This document shows positions 44,155-53,039 of a stretch of DNA of 64,000 nt, piece after piece. This DNA comes from Agarivorans sp. Toyoura001 (GTDB lineage Bacteria; Pseudomonadota; Gammaproteobacteria; Enterobacterales; Celerinatantimonadaceae): positions 372,001 to 436,000 of the forward strand of contig NZ_BJEQ01000002.1 of NCBI RefSeq assembly GCF_005405585.1. Direction: 5' to 3'. Below the pieces are notes generated by a model. The model searched no databases. It was given only the letters and a program-made list of their open reading frames with translations, and was not told where the DNA came from. Both the position numbers and the translations under genes were made by a program. Within the stretch, counting starts at the first letter, position 1. Each line of letters starts with the position of its first letter.

Positions 44155-44784
44155 ATGGAAAATTTAAATGCACTACTAGAAAAATTCAAAGTGATTCCAG
44201 TTATTGCCATCGATAAGGCCAGTGACATTGTTCCGCTAGGCGAGCAACTGGTAAATAATGGTTTGCCCGTTGCCGAAATCACTTTTCGCTCAGCAGCTGC
44301 CGAAGAAGCAATTCGTTTACTGCGAGCCGCCCAACCAGAGATGTTGATTGGTGCTGGTACCATTTTAAACGAGCAACAAGTGGTAGCAGCTAAAGAAGCA
44401 GGCGCAAGCTTTATCGTGTCTCCGGGGTTAAACCCAAATACAGTAAAAGCCTGTCAAAAACACAACATTGCCATTGTACCGGGCGTGAATAATCCCTCGG
44501 GTGTCGAGCAAGCCTTAGAACTAGGCCTGGATACTGTTAAGTTCTTCCCGGCTGAAGCGTCTGGCGGAATTGCTATGCTTAAATCATTGTTAGGCCCTTA
44601 CACCAACATTAAAGTGATGCCAACCGGTGGCATTAATCAAAACAACATTGAAAAATATTTAGCCCTACCAGGTGTATTAGCCTGTGGCGGTACTTGGATG
44701 GTGGATAAATCACTTATAAATAAAGGTGATTGGGATACCATTGGTAAACTGGTTAAAGAGATTGTGGCGCAACTAGCCGATTAA
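44155..44784 (+). CDS. 2-keto-3-deoxy-6-phosphogluconate/galactonate aldolase
   Basis: This 209-residue class I aldolase of the Eda/DgoA family cleaves the phosphorylated keto-deoxy acid to pyruvate and glyceraldehyde 3-phosphate. The catalytic residues are visible: the base glutamate in [16 protein letters not shown], and the Schiff-base lysine K129 in [18 protein letters not shown] near residue 160 binds phosphate. It lies between the kinase and the cycloisomerase and completes conversion to central metabolism. The C6-phosphate epimer it prefers cannot be read from the sequence. Confidence 0.93.
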   Translation: MENLNALLEKFKVIPVIAIDKASDIVPLGEQLVNNGLPVAEITFRSAAAEEAIRLLRAAQPEMLIGAGTILNEQQVVAAKEAGASFIVSPGLNPNTVKACQKHNIAIVPGVNNPSGVEQALELGLDTVKFFPAEASGGIAMLKSLLGPYTNIKVMPTGGINQNNIEKYLALPGVLACGGTWMVDKSLINKGDWDTIGKLVKEIVAQLAD

Positions 44785-44794
44785 GAGAATACCC

Positions 44795-45886
44795 ATGAAT
44801 ACAACAATTAAGTCTGTTAACACACGTTTGTTTAAGATCCCGCTTGCCGAGATCTTATCTGACGCTAAACACGGTGACCACGACCATTTCGAGCTAGTGA
44901 CTACCACCATAACCTTAGAAGATGGCAGCCAAGGCACCGGTTATACTTATACTGGCGGTAAAGGTGGTTATGCCATTAAAGCCATGGTTGAACATGACCT
45001 AGGCCCAGCGCTAATCGGCAAAGACGCCAGCCAAATTGATGAAATCTATGATTTCATGGAGTGGCACATTCACTACGTAGGTCGTGGTGGTATTGCCTCA
45101 TTTGCTATTTCATCGGTAGATATTGCTCTGTGGGATCTCAAAGGAAAACGCCTCAATCAACCTCTATGGAAAATGGCTGGCGGCGAAGGCTCTAGCTGTA
45201 AAGCGTACTGTGGGGGTATCGATTTACAGTTCAGTTTAGAGAAGTTACTCGGCAATATTCAGGGTTACTTAGATAAGGGCTACAACGCGGTAAAAATTAA
45301 AATTGGCCGCGAAAATGCCGAAGAAGATATTGCACGAATTAAAGCAGTACGCGAGCTGATTGGCAGTGATGTTACCTTTATGATCGACGCCAACTATTCG
45401 CTAACAGTTGAACAAGCGATTGCCTTATCTAAAGCGGTAGAGCAATATGACATTACCTGGTTCGAAGAACCCACCATTCCTGATGACTACCTCGGTTATG
45501 GCAGGATTGCCGACGCCACCAGTATTCCGCTGGCTATGGGTGAAAACTTACATACCATTCACGAATTCGAGTACGCCTTTGAGCGAGCTAAACTGTCATT
45601 TGCACAACCGGATGCGTCCAATTGTGGTGGTATTACCGGTTGGCTTAAAGCAGCTCGCTTAGCCAACCAGCATAACGTTCCAGCCTGCTCTCATGGCATG
45701 CAAGAGTTGCATGTTAGCTTAGTATCATCACAGCCCAACTCTGGCTGGTTAGAAGTGCATAGCTTCCCGATTGATGAATATACCAAGCGCCCATTAGTCG
45801 TAGATAATCACCGTGCTATTGCGCCAGATACACCGGGAGTTGGCGTAGAGTTTGATTGGGATAAGATTTCCACTTACGAGGTTTAA
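44795..45886 (+). CDS. 3,6-anhydro-L-galactonate cycloisomerase
   Basis: This enolase-superfamily enzyme opens the anhydro ring of 3,6-anhydro-L-galactonate to 2-keto-3-deoxy-L-galactonate. The 363-residue protein shows the expected set: KxK at K167/K169 in AVKIKIG, metal ligands D198 (MIDAN), E224 (WFEEP) and E250 (MGEN), and the catalytic histidine H300 in CSHGMQ. Lys/His acid-base placement of this kind is known for the Vibrio cycloisomerase. It follows the aldolase by 10 bp and ends at a terminator. Other sugar-acid dehydratases of the family are possible, but the agar context favours this call. Confidence 0.9.
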   Translation: MNTTIKSVNTRLFKIPLAEILSDAKHGDHDHFELVTTTITLEDGSQGTGYTYTGGKGGYAIKAMVEHDLGPALIGKDASQIDEIYDFMEWHIHYVGRGGIASFAISSVDIALWDLKGKRLNQPLWKMAGGEGSSCKAYCGGIDLQFSLEKLLGNIQGYLDKGYNAVKIKIGRENAEEDIARIKAVRELIGSDVTFMIDANYSLTVEQAIALSKAVEQYDITWFEEPTIPDDYLGYGRIADATSIPLAMGENLHTIHEFEYAFERAKLSFAQPDASNCGGITGWLKAARLANQHNVPACSHGMQELHVSLVSSQPNSGWLEVHSFPIDEYTKRPLVVDNHRAIAPDTPGVGVEFDWDKISTYEV

Positions 45887-45908
45887 CTCAGCCCATTTCT
45901 ATCGATAA

Positions 45909-45937
45909 AACACCGCTGTCCTCAGCGGTGTTTTTTT
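45909..45937 (+). terminator. Terminator after the cycloisomerase
   Basis: A stem AACACCGCTG/CAGCGGTGTT with loop TCCT is followed by seven T residues. Confidence 0.9.
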
Positions 45938-46057
45938 AATCTTTTCTCAAGCACCACTTTCTCATGTTTGCTAATTAGCAATAAATTCATTAATAAACCT
46001 CACAAACAACGACCAATTTCAAATAAAGATCAACCAATATCGATCTTGATCGCCAAA

Positions 46058-46069
46058 TTGGTTATCCAA
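46058..46069. promoter_or_regulatory. Agar-regulon operator before the sugar porter
   Basis: TTGGTTATCCAA matches the consensus with one mismatch and lies 45 bp before the transporter start. Half sites ACCAAT occur at about 46013 and 46033. Confidence 0.6.
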
Positions 46070-46113
46070 AGGTGTTTAAATAGCTGTCGAATATTACCCC
46101 CTGAGGATAAGAA

Positions 46114-47727
46114 ATGGACATAAAAACATGGAATGCCTATAAATATGCGTTAATCGTTGCTATCGGCGGCTTTGTATTCGGCCTAGATGCAGCCATTATT
46201 TCTGGCACAGTGCGCTACATAGCCTCTGAGTTTTCACTTAGCGACATTCAAATTGGTACGGTTGTTGGCGCGCCAAGCCTTGGCGCTATTATCGCGTTGT
46301 TTTTTGCAGGTAAAGCAGCCGATGCCTTAGGCCGTAAGAAAACACTGATTATTGTGGCAGTGTTGTATTTATTCTCGGCACTGATGTCGGCAATGGCAAC
46401 CAGCTTTATGATGCTGACCATTGCTCGCTTTATTGGCGGCCTTGCCTTTAGCTCGTTGTCACTCGCATCAATGTACATTGGTGAAATTGCCCCCGCTAAA
46501 CAACGCGGCAAGCTTGTATCGGCCAACCAGTTCAACATTGTGATTGGCTTATTAGCCGCTTATTTTATTAATTACTACTTAGTGACTCATGTCAGTGAAA
46601 ACTCACTGCTGTTTTCGCCTAGCACTATTTGGCGGACAATGTTGGCCTCGGAACTTATTCCCGCTTTGGCTTGGGTAATCCTGTTATTTAGAGTGCCTGA
46701 ATCCCCGCGCTGGCTGTCAATGAAAGGCCAACATGACCAAGCGCTAGTAGTATTAAACAAGATACTGCCGCAGCAACGAGCTATTGAAGTACAGGCAGAG
46801 ATCCAACAGAACCTAAATGAGCATAAAGATACCGAAAGCGTTATCCAGCAACTTAAACTGTTGTTTTCATCACCCATGAAAACCGTTTTTGCGATTGGTT
46901 TTATTATGGCTGTGGTGCAGGGTATTACCGGCATGAATGCCATTCTTTTTTATGCGCCTACGGTATTTGAGCAAATTGGCTTTGGTCTCAATGCCTCATT
47001 TCAGCAAGCCATTTATATTGGTATAACCAGTGTTGTATTTACGGTACTGGCAATTTTCTTTATCGACAAAGTAGGTCGTAGACCGCTACTCATACTAGGT
47101 TTAGTGGCCGTGGTATTAAGCCATGCAGCCTGTTGGTACGGCTTTAGCAATGCCACTTATAGCGTTAACCAACAAACTATTGATAAGCTTGAAGAAGTGA
47201 TTGATACCACCCCGCTCACTGCGCAAATAGGTAAGCAATTTGAAGACGACGTAAGCTTTAAAGAAATGCTCGCCAGCAACTACGACGCAAACACCTTAAG
47301 GTTAAACGAAGGGCACATTATTGAAGCAGCCATTAGCGTTAACCCAATGCTGATTTTGATTGGTATTTTGGCGTTTATCGCCGCTTTTCATATCTCAATT
47401 GGCCCTATTATGTGGGTATTGTTTTCGGAAATATTTCCCAACTCAGTACGTAGCGTAGCAATCCCAATGTTTGCTTTGGTGACCAGTATCGCGAGTTACC
47501 TCATTCAACAATTTTTCCCTTGGCAACTAGCAACCTTTGGCGCGGCCAATACTTTCTTAATGTATTCAATGTTTGGCTTAATAGGTTTAGTACTGTTGTG
47601 GCCCCTACTCCCAGAAACCAAAAACAAAACCATTGAAGAGATAGAAGGCACCTTGGTAGGCCAAAGCAAAAGGAATTCAGCCCCCAGTGAACAAGAAGAA
47701 GCCAGTTCTGGTGCGCCTGCTGCCTAG
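46114..47727 (+). CDS. MFS sugar porter (SP family)
   Basis: This 537-residue inner-membrane transporter has 12 predicted segments and the sugar-porter signatures GKAADALGRKKTL, PESPRWLS, DKVGRRPLLILG and PETKNKT. SP members carry monosaccharides by H+ symport or facilitation; galactose or anhydrogalactose is likely here. An extra-long loop between TM9 and TM10 (about residues 345-410, with ATYSVNQQTIDKLEEVIDT) is unusual for the family. GAGGATAAGAA precedes the ATG. It is monocistronic between the cycloisomerase operon and the GntR gene and ends at a shared terminator. Confidence 0.9.
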   Translation: MDIKTWNAYKYALIVAIGGFVFGLDAAIISGTVRYIASEFSLSDIQIGTVVGAPSLGAIIALFFAGKAADALGRKKTLIIVAVLYLFSALMSAMATSFMMLTIARFIGGLAFSSLSLASMYIGEIAPAKQRGKLVSANQFNIVIGLLAAYFINYYLVTHVSENSLLFSPSTIWRTMLASELIPALAWVILLFRVPESPRWLSMKGQHDQALVVLNKILPQQRAIEVQAEIQQNLNEHKDTESVIQQLKLLFSSPMKTVFAIGFIMAVVQGITGMNAILFYAPTVFEQIGFGLNASFQQAIYIGITSVVFTVLAIFFIDKVGRRPLLILGLVAVVLSHAACWYGFSNATYSVNQQTIDKLEEVIDTTPLTAQIGKQFEDDVSFKEMLASNYDANTLRLNEGHIIEAAISVNPMLILIGILAFIAAFHISIGPIMWVLFSEIFPNSVRSVAIPMFALVTSIASYLIQQFFPWQLATFGAANTFLMYSMFGLIGLVLLWPLLPETKNKTIEEIEGTLVGQSKRNSAPSEQEEASSGAPAA

Positions 47728-47749
47728 CTAGACGCAAGAAAAAATCATA

Positions 47750-47780
47750 AAAAAAGCCGCTAACGATTAGCGGCTTTCTT
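47750..47780. terminator. Bidirectional terminator between transporter and GntR gene
   Basis: A perfect 8-bp stem GCCGCTAA/TTAGCGGC with a 3-nt loop is flanked by a left A run and a short right T run, serving both convergent genes. Confidence 0.8.
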
Positions 47781-47798
47781 CATCTAAACAGGGCTAGC

Positions 47799-48578
47799 TT
47801 AATGGCTTTCAGTAAAGTTACTGTCGAACTCCATCGCAAAGAAATAATCGTCTAAATCCGTGTCGCTATTATCTGAGCTGGCAATTTTAAGTAGCTCTTG
47901 CTTACTGTTCTCTATGTGCTGCCATACCGCTTGTTTGGCATCTTCTGGGGAACGCTTTTGCAAGGCTAACAAAATACGTTTGTGGTCGTTAATCCACATT
48001 GACTGTAAACGCTCTTCATGTAGAAACTGGTGATTTAGCTCATTCCACAAAGGGTTGGTAGTACGTACCGTACTCCACATGTCTACCGCTTGATTTATTA
48101 ATACTCGATTCTGAGTGGACTCAGCAATCAAGCTATGGAACTGCTGATCAAGCTCTTCAAACCTTTCACTATCGCCGTTAATTTCGCTTTCTTGTAACTG
48201 CAATACACGTTTTAACTCACGCAGTTCATTAAACTTAATCTGGGTGGCAGCAAACCCTGCAATACTGCTCTCAATAATTTGTCGAGCCTGCAGTAGTTCA
48301 AACGGCCCCACATCACTTTTTGGTAAAATGGTGCGTTTGCTGACTTTTTCCGGTGAATCGATAAAGTAGATACCCGCGCCTTGACGCACCACAACTAAAC
48401 CTTTCAACTCAAGCATAATAACCGCTTCGCGAATGGTTGCCCGGCTCGTTTCAAAGCGCTCGCTTAGCTCTCGCTCCGATGGCAGTCGCTCGCCCGCTTT
48501 AAAAACTCCAGAAAACAACAGCTCTTCGATTTGAACGCCAATATCGTAATAGCGTCGCTTGGTATCCATCTTAGCCAT
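47799..48578 (-). CDS. GntR/FadR-family regulator, predicted master regulator of the agar locus
   Basis: With the start at ATG 48578 the protein has 259 residues; ATG 48569 is the alternative, and the longer frame to 48632 would overlap its own operator. Residues about 5-75 form a GntR winged helix (RLPSERELSERFETSRATIREAVIMLELKGLV), followed by a helical FCD effector domain (about 95-225). The closest functional parallels are UxuR, ExuR and related hexuronate regulators, whose operator ATTGGTATACCAAT has the same pattern as the palindromes found across this locus. One such site lies about 43 bp upstream of its own start, implying autoregulation. The effector may be a keto-deoxy sugar acid or other pathway intermediate. 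Confidence 0.87.
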   Translation of the reverse strand: MAKMDTKRRYYDIGVQIEELLFSGVFKAGERLPSERELSERFETSRATIREAVIMLELKGLVVVRQGAGIYFIDSPEKVSKRTILPKSDVGPFELLQARQIIESSIAGFAATQIKFNELRELKRVLQLQESEINGDSERFEELDQQFHSLIAESTQNRVLINQAVDMWSTVRTTNPLWNELNHQFLHEERLQSMWINDHKRILLALQKRSPEDAKQAVWQHIENSKQELLKIASSDNSDTDLDDYFFAMEFDSNFTESH

Positions 48579-48620
48579 AATGCAATTTAACCTTTGAAAA
48601 AAATTTAAACCACTTAGTTT

Positions 48621-48632
48621 TTGGTAAATCAA
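48621..48632. promoter_or_regulatory. Agar-regulon operator before the GntR gene
   Basis: TTGGTAAATCAA fits the consensus with one mismatch and lies just upstream of the GntR start, as expected for autoregulation. Confidence 0.55.
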
Positions 48633-48838
48633 TTCAACTAAGTTCTAGACCGAATCCGGAATAGTACCGCCTTTTAGCGCAAACTTGTAGTCAACCTTAT
48701 CTACTCAGGTCTCATTTTGTCCGAAATTGTACTACTAATACAAAAATCTACATTAAACACATGATATTTCAAAAATACTTATCAAATCTCGGCGGGGCAA
48801 GTAGGCCATTGAAGCAAGATGTGACTCTCATCACTGAA

Positions 48839-48881
48839 AAGGTTAACCAGTTAAGCTTAAATACACAAATTGGTTTACCAG
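48839..48881. promoter_or_regulatory. Two agar-regulon operators before the aldehyde dehydrogenase
   Basis: AAGGTTAACCAG (48839-48850) and TTGGTTTACCAG (48870-48881) are 31 bp apart, about three helical turns, and end 33 bp before the start codon. Confidence 0.65.
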
Positions 48882-48913
48882 ATTAATTCAACTAACAATC
48901 TAAAGGACGTTAG

Positions 48914-50362
48914 ATGAACACAGTTTCACACAAAATGTTTATTGATGGCGAATGGCGAGTATCCGCAACAGGCAACACCATCGAAGTTGTTAACCCTACT
49001 AATGAGCAAGTAGTGGGTTATGCGCCGCAAGCCAGCCGCGAAGAAGCAGCACAAGCTTTACGTTCATCTGAGTTAGCCCAAAAAGAATGGGCCAGCTTAC
49101 CCGCTCAAGCAAGAGCAGACTTAGTTAGCGCGCTAGCTGATGCCCTAGAAGCCGAAGCAGAACGCTACGCTGTAATGTTAACTCAAGAGCAAGGTAAGTT
49201 ACTTAGCGATGCTCGCGGTGAAGTGGCAGGTTCAGTAGGCTTTTTGCGCTACGCAGCAGAATCAGCAAGACGTATCGAAGGCGAAATAGTTACTAGCGAA
49301 AACCAAGATGAGCAAATTTGGATCCAGCGTGTTCCATTTGGCGTAACCGTGGGTTTATTAGCCTGGAACTACCCTCTCGCACTGGCTGCTCGTAAACTCG
49401 GCAACGCTTTAGTCACTGGAAATACCATGGTAGTGATGCCGCCAGCAGACACGCCATTAACTGTATTAGAATTTTCTAAGTTGATTGCACAAGTCGGCTT
49501 CCCTAAAGGGGTGGTAAACATTGTCTCAGGTTTAGGCGGCGAAGTGGGTGACGAATTGGTTCGTAACCCTATCACCAAGCTTGTGACCTTAACCGGTAGC
49601 TCTGAAGTGGGCTCTATTTTGTACCGCTCTGCATCAGAGAACATCACCGCATTGAATTTAGAGCTAGGCGGCAAAGCTCCTTTCATTGTGTTGGACGACG
49701 CCAACGTAGATGAAGTGGTTGAGATTGCAGTTAACTCTGGCTTTGGCAACTGCGGCCAAATTTGTACCTCTAATGAGCGTATGTACATCCATCAGAGCAT
49801 TTACGCTGAGTTCATGGATAAATTCATTGCCAAAGTTAAACAACTTAAGGTTGGCGATCCCATGCTTGAAGGCACTAATGTAGGGCCAAAAGTTAATGCT
49901 CGCGAAGTAGAAAAGCTCGTTGAAATGATCGCAAAAGCGAAGGCCGACGGCGCAACAATCGCCTGTGGTGGCAGCAAGCCTGCTGGCCAAGAGTTTACTA
50001 AAGGCTATTGGTTTGAACCTACCGTGGTGACCAATGTTACCAATGACATGGACATTATGAAGCAAGAGGTGTTTGGCCCAATAGTCGCAGCCATGCCTAT
50101 CGATAGCCTTGAACAAGCGTTGCAATACGCTAACGATATTGATTTGGGTTTGTCTGGGTATGTATATACCAATGACATGCGCAAAATCATGCAAGTAGTA
50201 AATCAGTTAGAAGTGGGAGAAATATACGTAAACCGCCCGAACGGAGAACTACTAAACGGGTTCCACACTGGCTTTAAACGCAGTGGTATTGGCGGCGAAG
50301 ACGGCAAGTACGGATTGGAGGGTTACCTGCAAAAGAAAACCATTTACTTGAACTACCAGTAA
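48914..50362 (+). CDS. Aldehyde dehydrogenase, probable 3,6-anhydro-L-galactose dehydrogenase
   Basis: This 482-residue NAD(P)-dependent enzyme of the AldA/lactaldehyde dehydrogenase group has the catalytic cysteine C284 in GNCGQICTSNERM and the general base E250 in LELGGKAPFIVLDDAN. It also has the cofactor motif LVTLTGSSEVGS. In agarolytic bacteria a member of this family oxidises 3,6-anhydro-L-galactose to 3,6-anhydro-L-galactonate, the substrate of the cycloisomerase encoded nearby. That assignment rests on context and the shared operator. It is monocistronic, divergent from the GntR gene, and ends at a terminator. Confidence 0.85.
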   Translation: MNTVSHKMFIDGEWRVSATGNTIEVVNPTNEQVVGYAPQASREEAAQALRSSELAQKEWASLPAQARADLVSALADALEAEAERYAVMLTQEQGKLLSDARGEVAGSVGFLRYAAESARRIEGEIVTSENQDEQIWIQRVPFGVTVGLLAWNYPLALAARKLGNALVTGNTMVVMPPADTPLTVLEFSKLIAQVGFPKGVVNIVSGLGGEVGDELVRNPITKLVTLTGSSEVGSILYRSASENITALNLELGGKAPFIVLDDANVDEVVEIAVNSGFGNCGQICTSNERMYIHQSIYAEFMDKFIAKVKQLKVGDPMLEGTNVGPKVNAREVEKLVEMIAKAKADGATIACGGSKPAGQEFTKGYWFEPTVVTNVTNDMDIMKQEVFGPIVAAMPIDSLEQALQYANDIDLGLSGYVYTNDMRKIMQVVNQLEVGEIYVNRPNGELLNGFHTGFKRSGIGGEDGKYGLEGYLQKKTIYLNYQ

Positions 50363-50398
50363 GAATTTCTATTCCTTTTTGACAATTGTTAGCACTTT

Positions 50399-50427
50399 GC
50401 CTTGGTAGTAATACCAAGGCCTTTTTG
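50399..50427 (+). terminator. Terminator after the aldehyde dehydrogenase
   Basis: A perfect 9-bp stem GCCTTGGTA/TACCAAGGC around GTAA is followed by CTTTTTG. Confidence 0.85.
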
Positions 50428-50515
50428 CTTTTAGCCCTCATGTTTAATGCCTGCTCCCATCAACAAAACCTTGTTTAGCTCACACCCACAAAAAAAGGTT
50501 AACAAAAACACAAAA

Positions 50516-50527
50516 TTGATCGACCAA
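50516..50527. promoter_or_regulatory. Agar-regulon operator before the GH16 agarase
   Basis: TTGATCGACCAA fits the consensus with one mismatch and lies about 62 bp upstream of the start. Weaker AGGTTAA elements occur on both sides (50497, 50539). Confidence 0.5.
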
Positions 50528-50589
50528 ATCACAAAAATAGGTTAATAAGCATGCGATATTTGCTTGCACTTTAACCAGGGAGATAAACA

Positions 50590-51951
50590 ATGAAAGGATT
50601 CACCAGACATTCAATCTTAATGGCGTGCAGTATTGGCTTAGCAATAAATGCAACAGCTGCTGATTGGGATAACATCCCCATTCCTGCCGAACTAGACGCA
50701 GGACAATCTTGGGAGTTACAACAAAACTATTCTGACTCTTTTAACTACTCAGGCAAAACCAGCACGTTTACCGGCAAATGGAAAGACAGTTACTTTCATA
50801 GCTGGACAGGCCCCGGCCTTACTCACTGGTCGAGCGATGAATCGTGGGTTGGTGACGGCAACCTCATCATTAGCGCTTCGCGTCGCCAGGGCACCAATAA
50901 AGTAAATGCAGGGGTCATCACCTCTAAAACCAAAGTAAAATACCCCATCTTTTTAGAAGCCAGTATCAAGGTGAGTAACTTAGAGCTTTCTTCCAACTTT
51001 TGGTTGTTAAGCGAAAACGACCAGCGTGAAATAGATGTATTAGAGGTATACGGTGGCGCTCGCCAAGATTGGTATGCCAAGAACATGTCGACCAACTTTC
51101 ATGTTTTCTTCCGTAATAACGACAACTCGATAAAAAACGATTACAACGACCAGACGCACTTCACGCCCACTTGGGGAAACTACTGGCGTGACGGTTTCCA
51201 CCGCTTTGGTGTGTATTGGAAGAGTCCAACAGACGTTACTTTTTACATCGATGGTCAAAAAACCACAAAAGGCGCTTGGAGCCAAGTGGTAATGAAAGAC
51301 AAAGATTACACCGGTGCCATTCTTGATAAGAGCCGCTACAACATGGATCAAGAAGCCTTCATTATTATTGATACCGAAGACCACTCTTGGCGCTCTGAAG
51401 CAGGCCACATCGCCACTGATGCAGATTTAGCCGACAGTGATAAAAACAAGATGTATGTAGATTGGATCCGCGTATACAAACCAACGGGTGGCTCCACTAC
51501 ACCACCTACTGGCGATATTACGCCACCTAGTGGTTACACCAATTTACAACTGGCACACAGCAATCGTTGTGTTGATGTAATCAATGGCGCCTTATGGAAT
51601 GGCAGTACTTACCAGCAGTATTCGTGTAACACGGGCAACAACAATCAACGGTTCAAGTTTACTAAAATAGCCAACAATCAATACAGCATTAATGCCAAGG
51701 TAAGTCAGCTTTGTATGGAGCTTGCGTCTGGCAGCTCGGCAAATGGCGCTAAGGTGCATCAATGGGTATGTAATCACGCCAACTCTAATCAAACATGGAG
51801 CCTAGAAGACAAGGGCAGTAATACGTTTGAAATTAGAAATAAACAAAGCGGAAAATGCTTAGAGGTCGCTAATAGTTCAAACGCAAATGGTGGACAGATT
51901 AGGCAATGGGCCTGCACTGGCGCGACTAACCAGCGCTTCAAGTTCTTGTAA
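50590..51951 (+). CDS. GH16 beta-agarase with C-terminal CBM13
   Basis: This endo-agarase cleaves beta-1,4 links of agarose outside the cell. The 453-residue protein has a signal peptide ending NATA before ADW, then a GH16 domain (about 24-297) with catalytic E147-I-D-V-L-E152. TGPGLTHWSSDESWVGDGNL and RYNMDQEAFIIIDTEDHSW are typical of agar-active GH16. After a Thr/Pro linker (GGSTTPPTGDITPPS) comes a ricin-type CBM13 domain (about 312-453) with repeated QW-like blocks (GNNNQRFKF, SNQTWSLE, TNQRFKFL) and paired cysteines. GGGAG precedes the ATG. It is monocistronic with a long terminator hairpin. Confidence 0.95.
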   Translation: MKGFTRHSILMACSIGLAINATAADWDNIPIPAELDAGQSWELQQNYSDSFNYSGKTSTFTGKWKDSYFHSWTGPGLTHWSSDESWVGDGNLIISASRRQGTNKVNAGVITSKTKVKYPIFLEASIKVSNLELSSNFWLLSENDQREIDVLEVYGGARQDWYAKNMSTNFHVFFRNNDNSIKNDYNDQTHFTPTWGNYWRDGFHRFGVYWKSPTDVTFYIDGQKTTKGAWSQVVMKDKDYTGAILDKSRYNMDQEAFIIIDTEDHSWRSEAGHIATDADLADSDKNKMYVDWIRVYKPTGGSTTPPTGDITPPSGYTNLQLAHSNRCVDVINGALWNGSTYQQYSCNTGNNNQRFKFTKIANNQYSINAKVSQLCMELASGSSANGAKVHQWVCNHANSNQTWSLEDKGSNTFEIRNKQSGKCLEVANSSNANGGQIRQWACTGATNQRFKFL

Positions 51952-51988
51952 GTACACTATTGCAAAATATTCACTACAAGCCACTCAA

Positions 51989-52025
51989 CGTCATAAACAG
52001 GAGCGTTTGCCTCCTGTTTATGACG
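51989..52025 (+). terminator. Hairpin after the GH16 agarase
   Basis: A perfect 15-bp inverted repeat beginning CGTCATAAACAGGAG with a 7-nt loop lies 38 bp past the stop. The T run is minimal (TTTG). Confidence 0.65.
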
Positions 52026-52111
52026 TTTGCTCAGCGCGTTAAGACCACATAACAATGTAACGCCCTTAGCAGCCAAACAGTCAGCTTTATCCCCTTAAAC
52101 CAAAAACCTAA

Positions 52112-52591
<480 letters not shown>

Positions 52592-52654
52592 TACCTTGTA
52601 TCTAGAGTCCCTCTTTAGCACCTCGCTCTAAATCTACTTAGAGCATGTGAAGAT

Positions 52655-52676
52655 GCTTAGCTTAAACAAGCTAAGC
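52655..52676 (+). terminator. Hairpin after the YhcH-like gene
   Basis: A perfect 9-bp stem GCTTAGCTT/AAGCTAAGC with loop AAAC is followed by GCTCTTTCG. A smaller stem GCTCTA/TAGAGC lies just before it. The weak T run makes terminator function uncertain. Confidence 0.5.
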
Positions 52677-52835
52677 GCTCTTTCGACTTATCTCGCATCC
52701 GCTTTTCTCAAAACACCACTGAAATAACTAACCCAAGATTCGCCTACAACGCGAGCCTTATTAAAGCCCATCAGTAGCGAAAACAACTCAAGCGGCTCGG
52801 TGTGAAAAACCAAGTCGTGCCTTGGTTCACAAATT

Positions 52836-52876
52836 AATAAAATTGGTTATCCAATTTTATTAATTTGGTTGACACA
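52836..52876. promoter_or_regulatory. Agar-regulon operators before the cytoplasmic GH50
   Basis: TTGGTTATCCAA (52843-52854) sits inside a perfect inverted repeat with 11-bp arms (52836-52846 and 52851-52861) around TTAT. A second, weaker copy TTGGTTGACACA starts 22 bp later (52865-52876). The rest of the 450-bp gap before the GH50 start shows no gene. Confidence 0.65.
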
Positions 52877-53039
52877 AAAGCCGTAAAAGCAATTAATAGA
52901 CTCAGATAATTTTAATTCGCTTTAACGGCAGCACCTCAGCCTTAACAGTGACTAGCCTTGCGCTTATTATTGTTTAATCTTGTGGTTTAGTGACCACCTT
53001 AGGCCGAGCAGTAGCTTGCTTATATTACGAGGACAAGTA

